This document shows positions 35,206 through 44,321 of a stretch of DNA of 64,000 nucleotides, piece by piece (position 1 is the first letter of the stretch; each line of letters starts with the position of its first letter). The stretch comes from Massilia sp. erpn. GTDB lineage: Bacteria > Pseudomonadota > Gammaproteobacteria > Burkholderiales > Burkholderiaceae_D. The notes under the pieces are model-generated. The model was not told the DNA's origin, searched no databases, and was given only the letters and a program-made list of their open reading frames with translations. The position numbers and the translations under genes are program-made. Where the stretch lies: positions 5,456,001 through 5,520,000 of the forward strand of contig NZ_CP053748.1 of the NCBI RefSeq assembly GCF_024400215.1, read 5' to 3'.

Positions 35206-38200
35206 TTATTTCCCCCTCTTTTCCACGTTCTGGTCCGCCAGGCTGGCCAGGATGGCAGCCAACACCGGCGCCGCATGCTCGCCGCCGCTGCCCGGCGAAT
35301 GGCTGACGAAGACGGCGAACGCCAACCTTCGCTGCTGTTTCGGCAGGCTGCCCGGCTCCAGCCAGCCGGTAAACCATACCGTCCCTTCCTGTTCCGTGAC
35401 CGGTGCGGTGCCGGTTTTTCCATACAGTCCGGGCTTCAGCGCGGCCAGCGCGACGCCACCAAACGCCGTGGCGGCCGTGCCGCGCTCCACCACGCCCTTC
35501 ATGCCGGCGCGGATGCGGTCCAGCCGCATCTCCAGGCGCGCGCCGGCCTCGTTGCGCGCCTCCTTGCCGTCCAGCTGCAGCAGCAGGCGCGGGACGACGA
35601 CCCGACCCTGCCCCACGGCGGCCGAAGCGAGCGCCATTTGCAGCGGCGTGGCCTGCATGCGCAAGCCGATCGCCATCTGGCGCAGCTCGTGCCGGGTATG
35701 GATCGGATCCATATGTGCAGGCGTGGACTGCAAGGCATCATACGCCTGCCAGTTGAAGTCCGGCGGCAGCAGGCCGCCATCCAGCCGCAAAGGCTGTTCG
35801 AAGCCGAGCAGGCGCGCCGCCGCGACAATGGGACGCACGCCATCCAGCGCGCCCGGCTCCAGCGCCTGCAAATCCGGCGCACCACCCTCGGCACGGCCGA
35901 ACAGGCTGCGGTCGCTCAATTCGGCCGACCAGGCAAACCAGGTATTCAGGCTGTACGTCATGGCCTGTGCCAGACCCAGCTTGCCTTCCTGGGCGCGCCG
36001 GTCCAGCCCTTGCTCGCGGTAGTTGGTAATGCGGGCCCGCTGCGCCGAAGCGGCGGCGGCGGGATAGCTGGCGGCGCTGGTTTCAAAGGCAAAACCGCGC
36101 TGGCGCGCCACGCCATTCAGTGCCGCCAGCGGCAGCCCGCCCAGCATGGCGTCCATCTGGGCATCCTTGCGCGCGGCCATCTCCAGGCCAAGGGCTGTCA
36201 CCACCTTGAAGGTCGAGCCGGGGCTCTGGTGCGCGCCACCGTCGTGCTGCAAGGCGGGCAGGCGCAAAGGACTGCGGGCCGGATTGGCGCGATCGAAATC
36301 GCGGATCTCGGCCCAGTTGGCGCCATTCGCTTCGCCCGTACCTGCGCCGGCGGCGGCAAGAATATCGCCGTTTTCGGCATCGAGAATCACCAGACCGGCG
36401 CGGCGGCCCACCGGAATCTCACGCGTTGCGCTGCATGCGGCGCCATCCCAGCGTCCATGGCGCATGCCTGCGCAATCGAGGATGCGCTGGCTCAAAGCCT
36501 GCAAAGGAAGATCGAGCGTCAGACGCGCCTCGCCGCCCTGCGGCAGGCGCGCCAGCATGCCGGCGATGCTGCTGGCGTGGCCGGGCGCCAGTCCCAGCAT
36601 GGTCGCCAGCCCCGCTTCCCTGGCCGCGGCGGTGGCTGTGCCATCCGCCCATAGCAGCGTGCCATTGCGATCCTGCAGCCGGACAGCGGCGATGGCCACG
36701 CCCAGGCCCTTGTTGAACGCGGCAGCGCCGGGATTCGCCCCCACCGCCGCCGCCTGAGCGCCCACGACGACGGCATCATTACGTGCAGCCGTTCCCACCG
36801 GCGTGCGCACCGGATCGGGCAGGCGCTGCCAGACCATACGGCCGGCGCTCACCCGCAGATGACGGTACTGCTGATCGGCGCCGGCAGCGCTGGCGGATGG
36901 AATAAGCGGCTGCACCTCCAGCGCCACGCTGCGCGCACCGGCTTGCAGCGTCAGCGTCAGGATTTGCGCATCGTCCGGGCGGCTGCATGCACGGCCGCTG
37001 CAGGCCGGGTCGGCGCGCAAGGTGGCGCCGTTGGCGGCACTGGCCCGACCCAGCAGCATCAGCCGCAAACGCTCGCCGCCACTGGCGGGACGGGGCAAGT
37101 CCAAAGTCAGCCGCAGCGGCTGGCGCGCCAGCGCCGCCGGCCATTGCAGCACGCGCGACCACGGCGCCCAGCCCTGCGGCAGATCGGCAAACAAGCGCGC
37201 AGCCAAAGGCGGCATCGAAGCTCCCGCAGGCAAAGGGCTGCCGCCTGCCGATGCGCGCCATTCCGGCCCGCCATCCGCCGCCGCGCCCTCGCCCGGAACG
37301 CGCCAGGCCAGCAGCCGGCGCTCGCTATTGAAAATATCGATCTGCTGGCGCACATAGACGCCATCGGCCTGGCGGTAGAGGCGTTTCAGCAGGCTGCGGT
37401 CCCCATCGTCGAGTTGCGCCTGCTGCCAGCGCGCCAGATCGGCGGCGCGCGCGGAATCAGGCGCGGCCCGCCACAGCGCCAGGTCGCGCGGCGCAGCCTC
37501 GATGCTGCCATCGGCGTCCAGGCGCACCAGGCCCCGGGCCAGCAGGGCATCGAACAGGGTCTCATCCTCCAGCGCGGGACGGGGCGTGCCGGGAATCGCA
37601 TAGTCGCCGGCCGGCAGCCATGCGATGACCGCCTTGCCGCGCGCGGGGAAGGCCACCACCAGCGCCTTGGCGGCGGCAGCGCCTTCGGCAGCCCGGAACA
37701 GCTGCACCACCAGCTCCCCCGCCTGCGGACAGGCGCCGCTGGCGCGCCGCTCGATGCGCAAGGCCTGCGTGCCCCATATCAGCCAGCCCTGCTGGCGCAC
37801 CTCCACTTCGCCGCTGACGCCTTCAGCCGGCTGCCCCAGGCTCGCGTCGCCGAGCCAGCGCACCGTGCCTTGCCTGCCGCGCCAGCTCAGTTTCAGCGGT
37901 TCGCTCAGCGGATCGGCGAAATCGGCGCGCGCCGTACCGCTGAGCTGCACCTCGGGCATCGCATCCGACGCCCTATCCGATACCAGCAGCACATTGCGCA
38001 AGGCGAGCGGCACGCCACCGTCCCGGCCCCGTTCCACCCAGCGCTCGACATCGGCAAAGCGGTAGCCGATCCGCAAAGGCAGCAAACGCCCACTCTGCGC
38101 GTCGCGCATCTGATTGCACAGGTCCACGCGCTGCGCCGGCCCCGCGCGCAAGCCTGAAACCATCAGCAGTGCCCCATTAACTTGCAATTCAATAGAAACA

Positions 38201-38541
38201 CCCACTGTCGACGGCACGCTGAAGCGCGCCCCCGGCAGCGCCGCCTGGTAGATATTCGCCGCCTGCTGCTGCGCCACCGCATCGGCCGTGCTGACGCTGG
38301 ACTCCCCTAGCCGGCGCGCATGCCAGACCAGCAGCGCCGCCCCGCCCAGGGCCAGCAGCAGCGCCAACACACCCGCCGGCCAGCGCCCCCAGCTCCTGGC
38401 CGGTGCCGCTGTCAAGCCGCGCCGCACCGGACTGCCGGCCTGACGGCGGCCCGCGCGCAAATTGGCGCGGCGGCGCCATGCGCGGCCCGCATGGCCCGCA
38501 CAGCCCAAGGCCTGGCGAAAAAGTGTGAAGAAACGTGGCAT
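35206..38541 (-). CDS. Giant class-B PBP-type transpeptidase
   Basis: An 1111-aa protein. A basic cytoplasmic start and one transmembrane helix (about 54-73) precede roughly 650 residues of extracytoplasmic, beta-rich sequence with no recognised domain. The C-terminal penicillin-binding transpeptidase domain keeps all three motifs: STFK (Ser776, Lys779), SLN (864-866) and KTG (1042-1044). Class-B PBPs crosslink the glycan made by a SEDS partner; ordinary ones are 550-700 aa. The ATG at 38541 follows a GGGGGC box; a longer frame to 38703 lacks a better start. It opens the minus arm. Together with the SEDS gene it makes a cognate pair in which both members carry oversized periplasmic extensions. 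Confidence 0.88.
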   Translation of the reverse strand: MPRFFTLFRQALGCAGHAGRAWRRRANLRAGRRQAGSPVRRGLTAAPARSWGRWPAGVLALLLALGGAALLVWHARRLGESSVSTADAVAQQQAANIYQAALPGARFSVPSTVGVSIELQVNGALLMVSGLRAGPAQRVDLCNQMRDAQSGRLLPLRIGYRFADVERWVERGRDGGVPLALRNVLLVSDRASDAMPEVQLSGTARADFADPLSEPLKLSWRGRQGTVRWLGDASLGQPAEGVSGEVEVRQQGWLIWGTQALRIERRASGACPQAGELVVQLFRAAEGAAAAKALVVAFPARGKAVIAWLPAGDYAIPGTPRPALEDETLFDALLARGLVRLDADGSIEAAPRDLALWRAAPDSARAADLARWQQAQLDDGDRSLLKRLYRQADGVYVRQQIDIFNSERRLLAWRVPGEGAAADGGPEWRASAGGSPLPAGASMPPLAARLFADLPQGWAPWSRVLQWPAALARQPLRLTLDLPRPASGGERLRLMLLGRASAANGATLRADPACSGRACSRPDDAQILTLTLQAGARSVALEVQPLIPSASAAGADQQYRHLRVSAGRMVWQRLPDPVRTPVGTAARNDAVVVGAQAAAVGANPGAAAFNKGLGVAIAAVRLQDRNGTLLWADGTATAAAREAGLATMLGLAPGHASSIAGMLARLPQGGEARLTLDLPLQALSQRILDCAGMRHGRWDGAACSATREIPVGRRAGLVILDAENGDILAAAGAGTGEANGANWAEIRDFDRANPARSPLRLPALQHDGGAHQSPGSTFKVVTALGLEMAARKDAQMDAMLGGLPLAALNGVARQRGFAFETSAASYPAAAASAQRARITNYREQGLDRRAQEGKLGLAQAMTYSLNTWFAWSAELSDRSLFGRAEGGAPDLQALEPGALDGVRPIVAAARLLGFEQPLRLDGGLLPPDFNWQAYDALQSTPAHMDPIHTRHELRQMAIGLRMQATPLQMALASAAVGQGRVVVPRLLLQLDGKEARNEAGARLEMRLDRIRAGMKGVVERGTAATAFGGVALAALKPGLYGKTGTAPVTEQEGTVWFTGWLEPGSLPKQQRRLAFAVFVSHSPGSGGEHAAPVLAAILASLADQNVEKRGK

Positions 38542-38737
38542 AGCGCCCCCGCGACAATGTACTCGGCAAGCCATAGCCGGGGGATGGGCAAATGTGGTGA
38601 AAGCGGCATCGTTCGTCGCTGCCTTTTTGCATCTCGCACCGCAAAAACCACCGCTCGTCGCAAGCGCATGGCTGCCGCCCCTGGGCTTGGGTACAGTGAG
38701 CACATAGCAAAACCACTCACAAGGGAGAAGTAATCAA

Positions 38738-38983
38738 ATGAATACGCTGAAAAACTTTGAAGCCATCTTCGTCGTCGCCCTCGGCCTGGCCTGCGCCGCC
38801 ACCTACGTTTTCGATGCAAAGCCCGTGGTTGCAAGCGCTCCTGCCCGCAGCCTGCCGGCCCAGGTAGCCAGCGTGGCGCCCGATATGCAGGTTGTCGTCG
38901 TCAGCGCCAAGCGCCTGAATGCCGAGCAAAAGAAGCAACTGCTGCAAGATGAGCGCAAGCCGCTGAGCAACAGCACGATCTGA
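38738..38983 (+). CDS. Small exported or anchored protein, unknown
   Basis: An 81-aa protein with a hydrophobic N-terminal helix (about 7-23, AIFVVALGLACAATYVF) and a short polar remainder containing MQVVVVSAKRL and KKQLLQDE. A good AGGGAGAAG ribosome site lies 7-8 nt upstream. It is divergent from the PBP gene across 196 bp. Similar short proteins are common in Oxalobacteraceae as far as I can recall, with no known role. Confidence 0.65.
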   Translation: MNTLKNFEAIFVVALGLACAATYVFDAKPVVASAPARSLPAQVASVAPDMQVVVVSAKRLNAEQKKQLLQDERKPLSNSTI

Positions 38984-39118
38984 ACGCAGCCACATGCGGC
39001 AATGCAGCAAAACTCTGTAGCAAATTCTGGTCATTTGTAAAAAACTGCATCAGATTTACCTTCCGCCGCCAGCGCTTGATATAGTGAATTCAGCGCACTA
39101 GCAACTGGAGAGTGAATC

Positions 39119-39751
39119 ATGATCAAGCCGACATTTATCGCCGCCGCCCTGCTTCTTGGCTCGGCCGCAATGGCGCCCGCCGCGATGGCGCAGATCGATG
39201 TCAGCATTGTTGTCGGCAGCGCGCCGCCACCGGTGCGACTGGAAACGATGCCCCCGCCGCGCTCCGGCTATATCTGGGCGCCCGGTTACTGGAACTGGGA
39301 CGGCTACCGCCACGTATGGCTGCCCGGCCGCTGGGAAACGGAACGCTACGGCATGTACTATCAGCAGCCGGTCTGGATTCACACCGGTTCCGGTTGGCGC
39401 CTGGACCGTGGCGGCTGGGTCACCAACCGCATCGGCGGCCGCACTTATGTCGCCATGCCCCCGCCGCCGCCACGCTATGAACCGGCGCCCGGCTACTGGG
39501 ATTATCGCGGCAATACCCAGGTCTGGATCGACGGCAGCCGGCGCCCGCACAACGGCCACTGGAACGACCATAACCACGGCCGCGGACATGGACGTGATGG
39601 CTGGCGCGACAGCGACCATGACGGCATCCCCAACCGCTACGACCGTGACCGCGACAACGACGGCATTCCCAACCGCCGCGACCGAGACCGCGATGGCGAC
39701 GGCGTGCCTAACCGCTACGACCGCCGTCCCGACAATCCGAACCGCCGCTAA
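39119..39751 (+). CDS. YXWGXW-repeat protein with calcium-type DxDxDG tail
   Basis: A 210-aa exported protein (signal peptide 1-24). The body has the aromatic repeats GYIWAPGYWNWDGYRHVWLP and GRW, GGW, GYW variants, characteristic of YXWGXW-repeat lipoprotein-like proteins. The last 50 residues are DSDHDGIPNRYDRDRDNDG-like thrombospondin type-3 repeats, which usually bind Ca2+. A paralogue with the same architecture lies at 59875-60291. An envelope role is likely. Confidence 0.85.
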   Translation: MIKPTFIAAALLLGSAAMAPAAMAQIDVSIVVGSAPPPVRLETMPPPRSGYIWAPGYWNWDGYRHVWLPGRWETERYGMYYQQPVWIHTGSGWRLDRGGWVTNRIGGRTYVAMPPPPPRYEPAPGYWDYRGNTQVWIDGSRRPHNGHWNDHNHGRGHGRDGWRDSDHDGIPNRYDRDRDNDGIPNRRDRDRDGDGVPNRYDRRPDNPNRR

Positions 39752-39771
39752 GCCAAACCAGCGCGCATGCA

Positions 39772-39799
39772 AAAAGGGCCATCGCTGGATGGCCCTTTT
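39772..39799. terminator. Bidirectional intrinsic terminator
   Basis: AAAAGGGCCATC (39772-39783) pairs perfectly with GATGGCCCTTTT (39788-39799) around a GCTG loop. T-rich sequence flanks it on both strands, so it serves both the YXWGXW gene and the convergent S9 peptidase gene. Confidence 0.9.
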
Positions 39800-39804
39800 G
39801 TCGT

Positions 39805-41742
39805 TTACTTCGCCAGCGGCAGTCCCGGCTTCAGGTACTTGTCGAGGAATTCGACCATTTTGCCATTCGCCTCGATCTGATTCTTCTTCTTGCTGAAGCC
39901 GTGGCCTTCATCATCGAAGACCACGTATTCGACCGGCACCTGGTTCTTCTTCACCGCCTCCACGATCTCGTCGCTCTCCGGCTTGATCACGCGCGGATCG
40001 TTCTTGCCCTGGATGACCATCAGCGGCTTGCGGATATGCTTGGCATGGAACAGCGGCGACGTCTCGATCAGGAACTCCTTGTCCTTCACCGGATCGCCGA
40101 TTTCCGCATACAGGGCTTTGCGCTGCGCTTCCCAGTAAGGCGGAATCGATTCCAGCGTGCGCACCCAGTTGCTGACGCCGAAAATATCGATGCCGACCTT
40201 GAAGGCCTCGGGACGGAAGGCCAGCGCCGCCAGCGTCATATAGCCGCCGTAGCTGCCGCCCATGATGCCAATGCGGTCCGGGTCGATGTAGCCCAGGCTG
40301 GCCAGATTGGTTTTCGCCTCCACGCAATCCCACAGCGGCTCGCGGCCATGCTTGCCGTCGTCGGCGGTGTAGAAAGTCTTGCCGTAGCCGCTGCTGCCGC
40401 GATTGTTAATGCCGAGAACCGCATAGCCCTTATTGGCCAGGTACTGGAACAGCGAGTTGTAACCGCGCCGCGTCTGCCCGCCAGGGCCGCCATGCACGAA
40501 CACCACGGCCGGCACCTTGTTCGTCAGCGAAGCGCCTTTCGGTTTGAGGAAGATCGATGGAATTTCCACGCCGTCGAAGGACTTGAAGCGCACTACTTCC
40601 GCTTCCACCAGATCATTCGCGTCGATTTCCTTGTTCAGGCTTTGCGTCAGCTGGTTCAGCTTTTTCGAACGCAGGTCGTAGACGAAGAGATTATTGGGCG
40701 AGCGGTCGCCATTGAGGTAAAAGGCCAGCAGATTGCCGCTGTCCGAGAAGGTCGCGCCGCGCATTTCGCCGCCTTGCAGCTTGGGCAGGGCCAGCGGCTT
40801 TTCCTGCGCCCCTTCGACGATGCGCTGCACGATGGTGCCGTCCTGGTTGATGGCGGTGACGCGGAAGCGGCCATTGTGCGAGAAATCGGTGCCCATCACG
40901 TCCCAGTGCGCTTTCTCATGCTCGCTCACCTTGCCGCTGGCCAGGTCGTAGCTGCGCAGCGAAGTGAATTCGCCGCCATCGTTCGAAGTGAAAAACAGCT
41001 TGCTCGACGCCGGATCGAAGGTGGCAGTGTTATAGCTGGCCGTGCCCTGGTGCGGCGTAATGTGCTTCGTCTCCTGGCTGGCGACGTTGTACAGATAGAT
41101 GTCGCTGTCGGCCGTGGTATTCGGCTTGTCCAGCGCGATCCATTTACCGTCGCGGCTCACATCCACCGGCCGCAGGCTGCTCTCGGTTTTGTACAGCAGG
41201 CTGCGCTCATACGTCTTGGCGTCGTAGCGGTACAGGTCGAAGTATTTGGGATCGCGCTCATTGCTCTGCACATAGAAGGCATTGCCGTCCTGCGACCAGC
41301 CGGCGAAGGCCGCTTTCAGCTTCTCGCCCGGCGTCAGGTCTTTTTCCGTGCCATCCAGCTCGCGCACGAACAGGTGGTTCTGCTCATCGCCACCCTTGTC
41401 GCGCGTGAACAGGATGCGGTCGTCGTGGCGGAAATAGCTCACCGCGTAATGGCTGTCCACGGTGGACTTGGTCAGCGCCACCGGCTTGCCGCCGCCCACG
41501 GGAATCGAATAGACGTTGAAGATACCGCTTTCGTTGCTGCTGAAAAGGATGTTCTTTTCATCGTGGCTGAAACTCGCACCCGTGATCGAGGTGGTCGCCA
41601 TGAACTGCTCGATGGTGTACTTCTTGGGAGTCTTCTGAACGGAGCGGGCCACGGAGGCGGCCTGGGAACTCATTGGGGCAAATGCACACTGCAACAGCAA
41701 GGCCAGCGCAGTCAGACGCGCGGCACGGTGGATTAAGCGCAT
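39805..41742 (-). CDS. S9 family (prolyl oligopeptidase-like) serine peptidase, exported
   Basis: A 645-aa protein: a signal peptide (about 1-28), a beta-propeller of WD/PD40-like repeats to about residue 385, and an alpha/beta-hydrolase domain. The oxyanion motif HGGPGGQ, the nucleophile GGSYGGYM, the Asp region QGKNDPRV and the catalytic His in DDEGHGF are all present. S9 enzymes of this type cleave short peptides, often as dipeptidyl or acylaminoacyl peptidases. The ATG at 41742 follows AGGAG and starts the signal peptide. Confidence 0.93.
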   Translation of the reverse strand: MRLIHRAARLTALALLLQCAFAPMSSQAASVARSVQKTPKKYTIEQFMATTSITGASFSHDEKNILFSSNESGIFNVYSIPVGGGKPVALTKSTVDSHYAVSYFRHDDRILFTRDKGGDEQNHLFVRELDGTEKDLTPGEKLKAAFAGWSQDGNAFYVQSNERDPKYFDLYRYDAKTYERSLLYKTESSLRPVDVSRDGKWIALDKPNTTADSDIYLYNVASQETKHITPHQGTASYNTATFDPASSKLFFTSNDGGEFTSLRSYDLASGKVSEHEKAHWDVMGTDFSHNGRFRVTAINQDGTIVQRIVEGAQEKPLALPKLQGGEMRGATFSDSGNLLAFYLNGDRSPNNLFVYDLRSKKLNQLTQSLNKEIDANDLVEAEVVRFKSFDGVEIPSIFLKPKGASLTNKVPAVVFVHGGPGGQTRRGYNSLFQYLANKGYAVLGINNRGSSGYGKTFYTADDGKHGREPLWDCVEAKTNLASLGYIDPDRIGIMGGSYGGYMTLAALAFRPEAFKVGIDIFGVSNWVRTLESIPPYWEAQRKALYAEIGDPVKDKEFLIETSPLFHAKHIRKPLMVIQGKNDPRVIKPESDEIVEAVKKNQVPVEYVVFDDEGHGFSKKKNQIEANGKMVEFLDKYLKPGLPLAK

Positions 41743-41823
41743 AAACAATCTCCTGTTAGGATACGGGTGAAAGCGCTTCATAGTCTTGCAAGATCGAACA
41801 CTGTTGTCAATAAACTTATCAGC

Positions 41824-42324
41824 ATGACCTTATCCGTATCACCACCCAATCCGCGCCGCTTGGCCGCCGCCGAACGCGCCCGCGCCGAAAAACTGGCGCG
41901 GCAAAAAACAGCACTGGATGCCTCCCCCACCGCCTGGCGCGCCTGGTTCGACGGTTCCGCCCATCCGAATCCGGGCCGCATCGGCATCGGCGGACTGCTG
42001 GCCGGCCCGGCCGGCGAACGCATCGAAATCAGCCGGCGCGCCGGCCATGGCAGCAGCGGCGATGCCGAATACCTGGCCCTGATCGCGCTGCTGGAAACCG
42101 CCGTGCAAATGCGGGTGCCGGAGCTGCTGGTGCATGGCGACAGCCAGGTCGTGATTCACGATGTGCTGCAGCAGGCCGCCAACGCCAAGGGATTGGAAGC
42201 GCACCGCGCGCGGGCCACGCAGCTGATGGGCCTCTTGTCGCAAGTGGCCCTGCGCTGGATACCGCGGCATAAGAACGGCGAAGCAGACCGCCTGTCGCAG
42301 CAGGCGGCCGGACTTGGCGACTGA
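41824..42324 (+). CDS. RNase H-like protein
   Basis: A 166-aa protein with the RNase HI fold. The four acidic residues of the active site can be placed: D43 in WFDGSA, E82 in GDAEYLAL, D106 in HGDSQVV and D155 in NGEADRL. An N-terminal 35-residue basic helix (RRLAAAERARAEKLARQK) precedes the domain. It would cleave the RNA of RNA/DNA hybrids. The ATG at 41824 is preferred to upstream starts at 41767. Confidence 0.87.
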   Translation: MTLSVSPPNPRRLAAAERARAEKLARQKTALDASPTAWRAWFDGSAHPNPGRIGIGGLLAGPAGERIEISRRAGHGSSGDAEYLALIALLETAVQMRVPELLVHGDSQVVIHDVLQQAANAKGLEAHRARATQLMGLLSQVALRWIPRHKNGEADRLSQQAAGLGD

Positions 42325-42325
42325 C

Positions 42326-43027
42326 TTACCAGGGCAGCGGCACAGCTTCCCCATTCGCATGCTCGCCGTAATACAGCGAAGGCAGGAAGCGGCTCAGGTA
42401 AGTGAACTCGGTATAGCAATGACGCATCAGGCTCAGACCCAGATTATCGGGCACCTCGTCCACCGGCTGGTCGGCCGATAGGCCAAGCAGGAAGCGGCTG
42501 CGCAGCACGCAACCGAAGGGCGTGTCGGTAGCGATGTGCAGCATATGGCCGTCCTGCGGGTCGCCATTCTCGTCGAGCTGGATATGGTCGCCGAAGCCAA
42601 TGCGGGCATACACGGCGGCCGCGACATCGCCCTGGGCATAGGCCAGGCGCAGGCGGTCCGGCGCGAAAGCCTCCTCCGGCGCGTGGAATTTCAGCTTGGC
42701 CGCCACCGGAGGAATATCGGACAGCGATTCGACGGCATGGATCGAAGCGCCGATATAGCTCTCCCCTTTCTTCCATTTGCTGTCCCAGCCGCGGTGCTCC
42801 ACATGATCATGCGGATGCCACCATTTGATGTGCTGGGTCGTCTCGAAATACTTGAACCACCAATCCAGCATGCGGCCCTTGCAGCCGTGCATATCGGTGC
42901 GCACCGCCACCACCAGTTGGCCGGCCGCGTTGCGCGTGATGCCGGTTTCCAGCCGCACCGGCCGGCGCTCCAGCAGTTGTTCGATTTCGGGCAGATCCCA
43001 TTGTGCTGCAGTGTGATTCGGTTTCAT
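42326..43027 (-). CDS. DAPG hydrolase (PhlG) family protein
   Basis: A 233-aa protein similar to the 2,4-diacetylphloroglucinol hydrolase fold: an N-terminal HGCKGRMLDWWFKYF segment, the metal-site stretch HIKWWHPHDHVEH, and the C-terminal RHCYTEFTYLSRFLPSLYYG. PhlG breaks a C-C bond of an acylated phenolic antibiotic; many family members have unknown substrates. It is divergent from a TetR regulator with a palindromic operator between them, the same logic as PhlF-controlled genes in Pseudomonas. The frame is open far upstream, but only the ATG at 43027 gives a family-length protein. Confidence 0.85.
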   Translation of the reverse strand: MKPNHTAAQWDLPEIEQLLERRPVRLETGITRNAAGQLVVAVRTDMHGCKGRMLDWWFKYFETTQHIKWWHPHDHVEHRGWDSKWKKGESYIGASIHAVESLSDIPPVAAKLKFHAPEEAFAPDRLRLAYAQGDVAAAVYARIGFGDHIQLDENGDPQDGHMLHIATDTPFGCVLRSRFLLGLSADQPVDEVPDNLGLSLMRHCYTEFTYLSRFLPSLYYGEHANGEAVPLPW

Positions 43028-43067
43028 AACAATGCTCCTTCGCTTGTTGGGAAGCCCATTATATATT

Positions 43068-43090
43068 AAGGAAACGTTTTTCGTTTCCTT
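43068..43090. promoter_or_regulatory. Probable TetR operator
   Basis: A perfect 9-bp inverted repeat AAGGAAACG-TTTTT-CGTTTCCTT lies midway between the DAPG-hydrolase-like gene and the divergent tetR gene. Size and position fit a TetR-family operator controlling both genes. Confidence 0.75.
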
Positions 43091-43137
43091 ATTCATCGCT
43101 GGGGTAAAATACCGGCAAGACGATTCAGGAGGCAGGA

Positions 43138-43791
43138 ATGAGCGAGACATCCGCGAAACAGCGCGGCAGGCCGGCGCGGCCCGAGGAAGAGGTCGTGGCG
43201 GCGATGCTGGCCTCCACCACCTGGCTGCTGCTGAACCAGGGCTATGCGGCGGCCACCATGGAAGCTGTCGCCAAACACGCGGGCCTGGCAAAGAAGACCC
43301 TCTACCGCCATGCCGCCAACCGCGAGGAGCTGGTGGGCCTGGTGGTGCGCCATATGACGGATGCTTTCGCGCCGCTGCTGCTGGAGGACGTGGGCAAGAT
43401 CGATCAGGTCTTTCCGGCCCTGGAGCGCATGCTGCTGGCGATTGCGCGCAGCGTGCTGTCGGCCGACGCGGTCGGCCTATTCCGCCTGCTGACCACGGAG
43501 TTTCCGGGACGCGCCGACATGCTGGCCATCTACCAGCGCAATGGCATCGAGCGTGGCACGGAGATGCTGGTGGACTGGCTGGAGCGCCAGCGCAGCCGCA
43601 AGCTGATCGTGATCGGCGAACCGCGCCTATTCTGCGAACTGCTGCTGGGGATGGCGATCGGCGAGCCGCTGCGGCGCATGGCCCTGGGCTTGATTCCGCC
43701 AATGCCGGAATGGGATGCGGCGGCGCATATCCGCGCCGCACTGGGCCTGTTTCAGAACGCTGCGGCATCCGGTCATGCTATTCTGCGCTGA
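43138..43791 (+). CDS. TetR family transcriptional regulator
   Basis: A 217-aa regulator. The N-terminal HTH is clear (LLLNQGYAAATMEAVAKHAG and KKTLYRHAANREELV), with a helical ligand-binding domain after residue 70. An ideal AGGAGG ribosome site precedes the ATG. It presumably represses the divergent DAPG-hydrolase-like gene and itself through the dyad at 43068-43090, and would respond to an aromatic ligand. Confidence 0.92.
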   Translation: MSETSAKQRGRPARPEEEVVAAMLASTTWLLLNQGYAAATMEAVAKHAGLAKKTLYRHAANREELVGLVVRHMTDAFAPLLLEDVGKIDQVFPALERMLLAIARSVLSADAVGLFRLLTTEFPGRADMLAIYQRNGIERGTEMLVDWLERQRSRKLIVIGEPRLFCELLLGMAIGEPLRRMALGLIPPMPEWDAAAHIRAALGLFQNAAASGHAILR

Positions 43792-43814
43792 CCTTCACCA
43801 GCCACTGGAATCTC

Positions 43815-44318
43815 ATGAATCGTCTTCGTTTGATTACGCCGCTCCTGTTGGTCCCGCTTTCCCTGCATTGCCTTGCCGGCGTGCCAAGCTACGATTTCCG
43901 GCAACCGCAAAAGGATGGCGTCGTCTTGGTGGGCATGGAATGCCACCATAAAAATCTCACGCTCGAACTGGGCGTGTTTTACCCCAGCGATCCGCCAAGC
44001 AAACGCATGGATTTATGGAACACGGCCGACCTGGTGAAGTTCAATCCTGAAACCAGCATGGTGCAAGACATTTTTACCGTGGAAAAACGCTGCACCCTGG
44101 GCGCAGACCGCTACAAGGTTCAGCTGAAAGGCGTTCCCGGCGCAGCCAACGCCATGTCGCGCTGCGGCGCCAGCACCGGCGTCCACGCCAGCGTCTGGAA
44201 AAACGGCCAGGCCATTTTTGATGAGGATCTGGAGCGCTGCAATGGGGATAGCAATATCAAGAAGCTGCGATTCGAACAAGGCGCCGACCTGCCCGCCATT
44301 GAGCGCAGGGACAACTAA
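43815..44318 (+). CDS. Exported protein of unknown function
   Basis: A 167-aa protein with a signal peptide (about 1-22, ending CLAG) and several Cys that could form disulfides (MECHHKN, EKRCTLG, MSRCGAS, LERCNGD). No family recognised. It begins 24 bp after the tetR stop and could be co-transcribed with it. Confidence 0.7.
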   Translation: MNRLRLITPLLLVPLSLHCLAGVPSYDFRQPQKDGVVLVGMECHHKNLTLELGVFYPSDPPSKRMDLWNTADLVKFNPETSMVQDIFTVEKRCTLGADRYKVQLKGVPGAANAMSRCGASTGVHASVWKNGQAIFDEDLERCNGDSNIKKLRFEQGADLPAIERRDN

Positions 44319-44321
44319 ACC

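Noticed and set aside
16321..38541. Type VI secretion post-translational module (PpkA/PppA/Fha)
   Set aside because: Kinase, phosphatase and FHA occur together, but no Tss structural gene (VipA/B, Hcp, VgrG, TssM, ClpV) is present.
39901..41736. 611-codon plus-strand frame opposite the S9 peptidase
   Set aside because: The minus strand encodes a complete peptidase with all catalytic motifs; the antisense frame shows no motif and an implausible composition.
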